Source: Tulasnella sp. 424 (Eukaryota > Basidiomycota > Agaricomycetes > Cantharellales > Tulasnellaceae). From it: a DNA stretch of 64,000 nt. The stretch is from the NCBI GenBank assembly GCA_019633425.1, contig WSUB01000196.1:3444-67443 (forward strand), given 5' to 3'. Positions 56,942-64,000 of the stretch are shown one piece after another (position 1 is the first letter of the stretch; each line of letters begins with the position of its first letter). The notes beneath the pieces are model-generated. The model had not been told where the DNA came from, did not search any database, and saw only the letters and a program-made list of their open reading frames with translations. Made by a program: the position numbers and the translations under genes.

Positions 56942-58971
56942 TCTTATCGACCCTCCATGTTAGAGTCCCGCAGTCCCCGTATCCTCAACCGGCCCCCGAT
57001 CCAACACCCTCACAGCTTCTGTCAAACCTCATCCCACGGTTATCCAGATCGACTTCGCAGATATTCCGAACCGTCATCAAGCGACCCACCTCATGCAGAT
57101 GTACCTCGGCGATGAGTTAGACATCGACACCCCCGATCTAGCGAGCGTACTCACTCGGAGTCCTTTTGCGTTGTCTCGACAAAGCGAGACTTGTCGAGGA
57201 AGGAAGAGACATTGCTATTCCACCCGAAGGACGACGACGACGAAGAAGGAGCCAATGCCGACGGGAGCTCCGTTGGAGATGCCGGATCATTTACACCAGC
57301 GTCCAACGACCCGCTATCGTCCCCAATTTAGCCCCCGACAAGAACAAGTTCCTCCTTTTCCGAAATTTCGACCTCCGACGGGGGTTAGTTAAGCGGGAAT
57401 GACAACAACGGGAGCGATCCTCGAAGTCCCTGTGGAAGCCGGCGTCGACTCGGAGCCCCGGACAGAGGAAATGGCTGTTCACGATGTTGATTAGCGGATG
57501 CACGCGTCGGTGGAAAGGGAAGATGCCCATAAGCCTGCCCATTCCAATCGTCGAAGAACCAGGTCGGACTTGACTCGGAAGGGGGGAGGGAAACGCTCAA
57601 ATCAACCGCACAACCAGTCATCCGGCTCCATCTAGCTAGAGGACCCGCAAGTCTCAAGCTTCACTTGGTCCTACTACTACGGCCTTAATTCTGCGGTTCT
57701 CTCTCAGACTGAGGAGCAAATGGCCGCGACAAGTCCCAATCCGTAGTGGAAATTCTGCAGTCCGTCGTTCGTCCTCCTGCCGATTCCAACCCACCTTTCT
57801 CCGTCGCCGCCTTGTACACCGGGATACTCCTATTTCAATCTCAAGCGCCAAAGACTTCTGGTGGAGGTGCCGGTCCGTCCGAAAGCGAGTAGGCGCGCGG
57901 ATACAGGGTGTCTACGAGCCGCAACCCCCAAAAGGAGGACGTCCAGAATTGGAGTACCAGTACAAGCAATCCGTGCCTCTACCTTCTGGAACCGCTCCAG
58001 GCGCTGTGATCTACAGCACGGATCTTGCGGGAAAACCACCCCCAGGGTCGCCAAGCTCGCAGGGCCTTGGGGCGGGAGAAGGCTGTTGTGTTCCGACGCT
58101 TTTAGGGAGATCGCATCCAGCGGATCGTCGGGCATGCTCACGCGGCATGGACGGCAATGAAAATTAACCCGACGAGTCCGACGAGTTCTCAGCGCGCCCA
58201 TACGCGGTATGATCGTCATGGAACGTCTTCAGCATCCCCAGCCCCGATCACTGCTCGACAAAGACGAGCGAATCAAGGAACCGTCGGCGCCAAGAAGTTT
58301 ACTCCAGTCCGGACTTGGTCGAGGAAATCTGCCCAAAACGTTACTCCAGTAAGCAGAAGGATGGATTCTGGTCAATGTCGAACCGGGTCGGAAGACGACC
58401 ATCGATGCAGCGGTGACTTCGATGGAAGCCGCTGCTGCCATTACGAGGATACGGAATCGCTCGACGCCGAGCAACCATGCGTGCAACCATCCCGGAATTG
58501 TTTACTGAGGGAACGATAACTGAGTCGCCTGTAGAGACGTTCTCTCGTACGTTCTCTTGTCCTGGGCACGCTCGAGGCGACAGGCTCGATACGATTAATC
58601 CACATGTGGATCAGAAGATTGGGACGGAGGACCGTGGTGATATCGTCTTTTACCGGGACGTAAGGTAGATTGAAGAAGAAGCAACGTTCCGGATCACTCT
58701 TTTCTAGCAGTAGATCGTCCAAGTCGAAGGGCGGGCATAAGAAGATGGCTTCCGAGCCGATTGTACGAACGGGCATGCACACCGAGGATCCAACTGGAGA
58801 ACGCGGAGAGTTTGAAGTCTCGTCGCCCGATTCGGATGATTGTCTGGACGAGAGGACGGTTCTGTGGGTGCCCTTGATGGTGAAGAGAAGTCGACCCGGC
58901 GACGTGTAAGAGATCTCAAGACTCCCCCTTCTATGTCCAAGTTGACGATTGGGTGGAGAAAGTAGCCACAA
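56942..58971 (+). pseudogene. Unrecognised multi-exon gene, probably with frameshifts
   Basis: After an acceptor TTAG at about 56964 the sequence reads VIQIDFADIPNRHQATHL, MQMYLGDELDIDTPDLASVL; then LDKARLVEEGRDIAIPP, a DDDDEEG acidic run in a shifted frame, and NLAPDKNKFLLFRNF back in the previous frame. Later pieces: VYEPQPPKGGRPELEYQYKQ, LVNVEPGRKTT, AAITRIRNRSTPSNH, VDQKIGTEDRGDIVFYRDV. The 5' end corresponds to AIQVDFPDTP near 63210, downstream of the second duplicated copy, so the two are paralogues. Repeated frame changes suggest decay, or introns I could not place. Function not recognised. Confidence 0.4.
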
Positions 58972-59852
58972 TGGGTGGCTATTCTTCGCGTTCTCGGACG
59001 CTATTCTCCTCTTGACGATCTGTTACTTATGTTCACTGGCGTGGACATTTCGGAATTCCCCTCTCTCGGAATGAGTCCTTTCTCTCTATTTCCTCTTTGG
59101 CTTTCTCCGGGACTTCTTTTACTTCTATCGTCATCCAATTTTTATCCCACTACCGTTTTGGGTTCGAGATCTCTCTATAGTTATTAAATTCTCGCATATA
59201 CTTTGCATCGGCACCGAAGAAACAGAACCCAGCGATGTGTATTTCCCTGAGGCAGTCTTTCGTACGACTTACCGATTTGACTTTGGTTTAAAGTGATGCT
59301 TGGTGAAGAGATAAGTTCTGTATTTTAGAAGCGTCGTTTACAAAGTACCGGTGTGTCAAAGGTGTTGGTGTACATGTCAGGGCGGTTGAGCAACCATCTA
59401 TAGGTGCGGGGAGGGTCGGTGTTCGGTCAGAACATCACGGTTGTTCAGAAAAGCAAATAGATAACTAGAACAGAGCGGACTAAGAGACAATCTAAACCCG
59501 GCCTTTTGAGTTGATCTGAATAGAGTTGCTTGCGTGGTTCGGCAACTTAACCCGTCTTACCTTGCCGCTGTTTTGTTTACACGAGATGGTGACTCACGTG
59601 GCAGAACCTTATCGTCGTCCGAATTCGCTGAGACATTCCTTCAGAAGGTCTAGACACCCTCTACAGTACGACCGAGTACCCTCGTAATTCTGCACCCCGG
59701 TGAGGGTAGACGGAATACTGGTGTCTTTTTATGCTTGTTCTCTTGCCACCCCCATCCCCTGGGAACCCTCAATTCGCGTTCCCCCTCTCCAGCAAGCTTC
59801 TCCCTGACTGTAGTCTCATACACTTAATCAACACTACCCAGCCGGTCGTTTG
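58972..59852. other. Intergenic, no gene recognised
   Basis: T/C-rich segments (59080-59160) typical of fungal 5' regions. The last 250 bases precede the kinase gene and contain pyrimidine-rich stretches, but no clear TATA box. Confidence 0.4.
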
Positions 59853-62296
59853 ATGCAAGGAGTCGAAATCCACAAGGCCAACCCTCAGGTGTCCGGGTCG
59901 TCCGGTCAAGATCCCCATCGTGAGTTCCAACTTAGCGACAAACTAGTGCGTTCTGTCCGTGTCTCGAGGGTTGGTTGCAGCGAATCACTGACACGTTTTT
60001 CGCGTTCACAGCGAGCCAGGCTCGAGAACCTTGCTCAGTGGCGAATCGATCCTTCCTTGATCGAATTCCCTGGAGACGCCCAGGAGCTTCGTGGAGGATT
60101 CGCCACGGTTTCGCAGGCACATTTAGCTTCGAATCTCGATCTTCAAACTTCTAAGGTGAGGTTGTGTGGCAATAAGCTCCTCATTGTCAGCATGGCGAAT
60201 GTTTGACCGGGTCGTGTGTTCCAACAGCTTGTGGCGGTCAAGAAACTAAATGTAGAGAATGATGCAGCTGTAGAACGCGTATTGGGCGTAAGAATTCTTC
60301 CTCCGATTACAAAACTTGATCGAATTACCAACCTCTCTCAGTTGGCACTCAGGGAATCAGAGTTCGTGGCCAAGCTTTCGCACCCCAACGTTGTTAAACT
60401 CGAAGGATTTGTTGAAGATGCGTCCAAACATATGATATGGTTGGTTTTTCCATGGGAGGAAAACGGAAATTTGAGGGACTTTCTCGCGTCTGGAGAATGG
60501 GAAATACCTGAGCGAATCTCGCTGGTACGATCAATCTCTTCTCCTTTGACGCACGGCTGATGAGTCTCGTTTTTCAGATTGATGACGTAGCACAAGGGGT
60601 TAAATATCTCCATAGTTGGACCCCGCCCGTATATCACGGCGACCTTAAATCGGTAGGCGTCCACTCCCGAAAATTCGTTTTGCGTGATGGCTAATTCGGA
60701 ATTTCTGCAGCTCAACATATTAGTTAATCACCGCTTCCGCGCTGTAATTACGGATTTCGGCTCCGCTCGCCATCTCGGAACCACGGACTCCGACAAGAAA
60801 GCGAAGAAACATAACCCGCAGCCAAGACCTGAGCAAGCCACGGGCGAGGAGAGTATGACGCTTCAAGCAGTGTACTCTGCCTCCACCAACACGATTACCC
60901 TCACCGGCAACAAGTACACCCTTCGCTGGGCTGCGCCTGAGCTGCTGAAGGATGAGCTCCCGAGTCTTGCATGCGATATCTGGGCTTTGGGCTGGATCGC
61001 GTACGAGGTACGACGAACCACGAGTATCATTCACCGTCGATGCTCATAGACTTCGGCTGAGATAGGTGATGACCAACACCATTCCATTTCACGACGTCAA
61101 AAGGGACGTCGCCGTAGTCAACCGGGTCATTCAGGGAGACCTTCCATCAATCACCAACCATGCTCGCATGTCGTTGATACAGGCACTTTGTTCGCTCATG
61201 GCTCAGTGTTGGAGCATTATCCCTGAGAAACGACCGACGGCAGTCGATTATGTCAAATTAATCTCTTTCATGGTGAATGAGTGGTGCTGGTAACAGACAG
61301 ATATCGCCTATGTTTCTGTGCGGTTGACCCGCGATGCACTCGATACAGCCGAGGATCGTCCCAGCGCCTACCCAAGAAGGGGACCCAGAGGCTTCTCAAG
61401 CCCGCTATGCTGGCCTGCTAGTCCAACTTGGAGAAATGTACAAGGTGCAAGGCGACTATGTCAACGCATCGGACTGCTTCACCAAGGCATCGAATATTTA
61501 CGCAACCACGGAGGACACCCGCGGAAAAGCTGACGCTCTGAGGGGTCTTGCTGAAGTGCATCGGTTTCAAGCCGAGTACAGCAAGGCCGCAGGTTTCTAC
61601 TCCGAAGCTCTACAGCTTTATACCGACATCGGCAGTCAAGGATGGAGAGCCTATGCTCTATGGGGTCTCGGCGAGGTGCACAAAAACCTGCGCGAGGACA
61701 CCGAAGCCACCACGTCCTACTCCAAGGCCCTGCAAATTTATACCGACATCGGTCACTCCGGGAGAGGTGACGCTCTTTTGGGTCTTGCTGAGATACATCG
61801 GTTACGAGGGGAGTACGACGAGGCTATCAAATTATACTCCGAAAGCCTCCAAATACATACGGATGCGGGATTTAGCCGAGGGCGAGCCAACGTCCTGTGG
61901 AACCTTGGTGAAGTTCATCGATCTCGAGGGGAGTACAGCGAGGCCATCAAGTTCCACTCCGAATCCCTCCAGATATGTACCGAAATGGGCAACAGATCAG
62001 GACAAGCCCAAGCTCTATGGGGCCTCGCTTCGCTCCATCTATCTCGAAAGGAGTACGCCGATGCCGCTTCGTTCTACTCCGAAGCCCTACAGATTTCTAC
62101 CGGCGTCGGCAATAAATACTGGAGAGCCCATGCTCTGCATGGCCTTGCTCAAGCGCACGATGGGCAGGGCCACCGTAGTGAAGCGATATCTTGCTACACA
62201 GGCGCCCTTGAGGCCTGTCAAGAAATTGGAGACGCCCAGAGAGCAGCCGAAGCTTTGAATAGGGCCGCTGATCTCCGCACCGAAGAGGCCGCATGA
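59853..62296 (+). CDS. Protein kinase fused to tetratricopeptide repeats
   Basis: Seven exons, all introns phase 0 GT-AG: 59853-60155, 60228-60287, 60342-60524, 60578-60652, 60711-61007, 61066-61272, 61349-62296; 690 codons. The kinase domain (about residues 85-375) has the ATP-binding Lys in LVAVKKL (60240), SEFVAKLSHPNVVKLEGF, the catalytic loop HGDLKSLN (Asp codon 60641), DFGSA (60752) and RWAAPELL (60930), so it should be active; it resembles the TKL/tyrosine-kinase-like sets expanded in Agaricomycetes. Exon 7 encodes about seven 40-residue TPRs with the pattern AxALWGLGEVHRxxxEYxEA xxxYSEALQIYTDIG, ending at TGA 62296. TPRs mediate protein binding, so this may be a sensor-kinase; substrate unknown. 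An alternative intron within exon 1 (GTGAGT at about 59920) cannot be excluded. Confidence 0.85.
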
Positions 62297-62830
62297 TGGG
62301 TTAACGGATATAACCGGGCATAGACTAGACTCTTTGTTTTTCGTTGGGATAAAATTCTGTTGTATGTGTGGTGTCTGCACCATGTTTCATTAGCCAAAGC
62401 ACCTGCATACCGTTTTCTGTTATCCGTTAGCACCCCCTGCCTGCTTTCGAAAAACTCAACGGCCTCTCGTACCATAGCTCTCTTCCTTCGGGTATACAAA
62501 GTATTTCTGTACTTTCTTGGACACGATCAACCCAGCCTATTTGAAGCGACAGTCCGTGAGGAGCGTAAGGTCTGAAGGATCAAGCCGGCATTATCTGCGC
62601 GGTGCTAGCTTTCCTGTAGCACTCAATTTCAACACCAGGTTCAAGCACTACTTAGCTTAGGCACTTAGGGCACAGCATTCGCTATACTCGGTAAAGAAGG
62701 GATATCCTCAAAGGGATGCTAGGTAAAGAGCTATGTCCCGTCCTTTTGAAGTGTCGTGTGCAAAGCTGCACCAGTTAGCAACTGAAGGCGCGGGAAAGAG
62801 TCGAAGTTCGGTTTGGCTTTGGACTTCCAT
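62297..62830. other. Intergenic, no gene recognised
   Basis: 3' flank of the kinase gene and upstream sequence of the second duplicated block; nothing recognised. Confidence 0.5.
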
Positions 62831-63175
62831 CGTCGGACGGTTTCTTGTCCTTGATCATCGTCTCCAAACACCAACACGACTCTGTGAACGCCAAGGTTGT
62901 CTTGTTGGTGAGTTCCTGCGCACTGCCACATTGGATGATTACTCGCCTTGCACGTCGAACGTTGACTTGCAGCATTTCATTTCTCTCCCTCCCTCCAGCC
63001 ACTGTACTCCATGTCAGAACGTGGACGCACGTACCCCGCAAACAAGCCCCAAGGTTTCTTTCCCCAGTTGCTTCTCTAGATCTAAAAGGTCACTTCGCTC
63101 GTCCTTTACTCTCCGCTTGCCTGCACTCAACTCGAGTACGAATTTCAGTGCGGACCGTCTTCATTCAGCCCACTG
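62831..63175 (+). repeat. Segmental duplication, copy 2
   Basis: Aligns with 55845-55960 and 56357-56573, without the 396-bp middle segment. It precedes the partial gene at 63404. Confidence 0.8.
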
Positions 63176-63403
63176 GACCTCCTCCAAGCACAACACGACC
63201 GTCATTCCCATAGCCATCCAGGTCGACTTCCCAGATACTCCGATTCGTCGTCAATGGATCAAACCCAAACGGGTGCACCCACATCCCTCTCTCTTTCTCT
63301 TCACCCTCCCCGAATCCCGCCATATACTATCCTCCCCCTCCCTTCACCCGTTTACGTCCCCCCCCCCGCAACGATTTACGACCAACACCTCTCTGTAGGC
63401 AAC

Positions 63404-64000
63404 AATGTCGACGTTGCTGACCAGCCCGTCAGCGTTCGCACCACGTAAAGAATTCTTGAAGAATCAGAACACTCACATCATCAATTCGCGCTCTTGACCT
63501 TCAACGGCGCCGAAATCCTTCGTTTATCAAACCCCTCCAAATGTAATCGCAACGCTTCAAACCTTGTTCCAGCATCATCTGGTGTACAAGGCGTACCGAG
63601 AGGACCCGGAGATGGGTGTGAGCGAGTTCATTATGGCGGATCGGTTGTGGAACAGCAAGAGCATCAAGTACGGAATCCGGTACACACATTAGCTTTCTGG
63701 CTGAACTAATATTAACCCTCTTCTAGGAGTGAGCGCTTGGTGACGCTCATCCCCAGCGCCATTCTCTCGCATCGCTTCAAATTTGTGACTACGCTGGCGT
63801 ACGGTCGACTTGCACAGGACACCCGATCGCTCGTGTTCTCCAAGGCCGTGCCCGCCTTACTCGACGTACCATCAAGCTCTCGAGCCGGCTCGCCTGCCGT
63901 CCCAGCATCACCATTGCCAATATCGAGTCTGTCTGTCCAACAAGAAGGGTCTCGGCCCGAATAGCGGAGGTCCTTCGCGCTCAGCCTTACCCAAAAGAGC
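63404..64000 (+). pseudogene. Unrecognised gene, one in-frame stop, runs to window end
   Basis: From an ATG just after an acceptor-like CTGTAG, the frame reads MSTLLTSPSAFAPRKEFLKN, then a TGA (63495-63497) in a context where CGA would fit, then SFVYQTPPNVIATLQTLFQH, YKAYREDPEMGVSEFIMADR, LWNSKSIKYGIR. An intron 63680-63726 joins in phase to SERLVTLIPSAILSHRFKFV, TTLAYGRLAQDTRSLVFSKA, up to a TAG at 63962. The fold is well preserved coding sequence but I cannot name the family. The TGA could be bypassed by starting downstream. Confidence 0.5.

Noticed and set aside
1..64000. CRISPR arrays, rRNA, tRNA genes, bacterial-type operons
   Set aside because: None seen; the repeats here are dispersed LTRs and palindromic arrays, and gene structure is fungal.

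Overview
This window is eukaryotic DNA, almost certainly from an Agaricomycete fungus; the gene families and very intron-dense genes look most like Rhizoctonia or its relatives (inference from family recognition, no search run). Genes have short introns of about 40-80 nt with GT-AG and a few GC-AG borders. About 50 kb of the 64 kb is a layered graveyard of mobile elements. The host genes that I can read through are confined to the last 14 kb.

Layout. 1-6013: a complete Ty3/gypsy chromovirus on the minus strand (335-bp LTRs, Gag, Pol with chromodomain, a few nonsense codons). 7.1-11 kb: two decayed minus-strand genes, one resembling the C-terminal module of a transposon-associated basidiomycete family (DUF6830-like), the other a 2-oxoglutarate/Fe(II) dioxygenase of TET/JBP type. 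12.3-18.0 kb: a DDE integrase-core transposase gene (minus) split by a 4.6-kb hAT transposon (8-bp TSD), which itself carries a 594-bp solo LTR in an intron. 18.2-24.3 kb: solo LTRs of two families, a transposase fragment and a gag remnant interrupted by one of the LTRs. 24.9-29.7 kb: a decayed Mutator-like (MULE) transposase preceded by a Ulp1-like protease. 30.4-32.5 kb and 45.5-47.3 kb: two palindromic arrays of 160-200-bp repeats. 32.7-45.1 kb: one large uncharacterised gene (plus), broken by a 428-bp solo LTR into which a second gypsy element (33676-39830) inserted, and by a 1573-bp solo LTR at 42429-44001. 47289-48651: another long solo LTR.

50.7-62.3 kb holds the readable genes: a glycogen phosphorylase with 28 deduced exons (50690-54903; 872 codons, every phase consistent, micro-exons of 5, 10, 14 and 23 nt) and a protein kinase fused to tetratricopeptide repeats (59853-62296; 690 codons). 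Around them are two copies of a duplicated 5' region (55.8-56.6 and 62.8-63.2 kb) and partial unrecognised genes.

Main points of interest: (1) both gypsy elements have a primer-binding site that is not tRNA-like but complementary to a 9-nt stretch of their own LTR, lying exactly 36 nt after a TATA-like box in every LTR checked, which suggests Tf1-type self-priming; (2) a conserved TGATG stop/start at the Gag-Pol junction; (3) long solo LTRs in which a hairpin is kept at one position while its sequence changes; (4) target-site duplications good enough to order the insertions in time; (5) recurrent CGA-to-TGA nonsense codons; (6) the kinase-TPR fusion and the micro-exon phosphorylase gene. Coordinates of decayed elements are approximate unless a TSD or stop codon is given.
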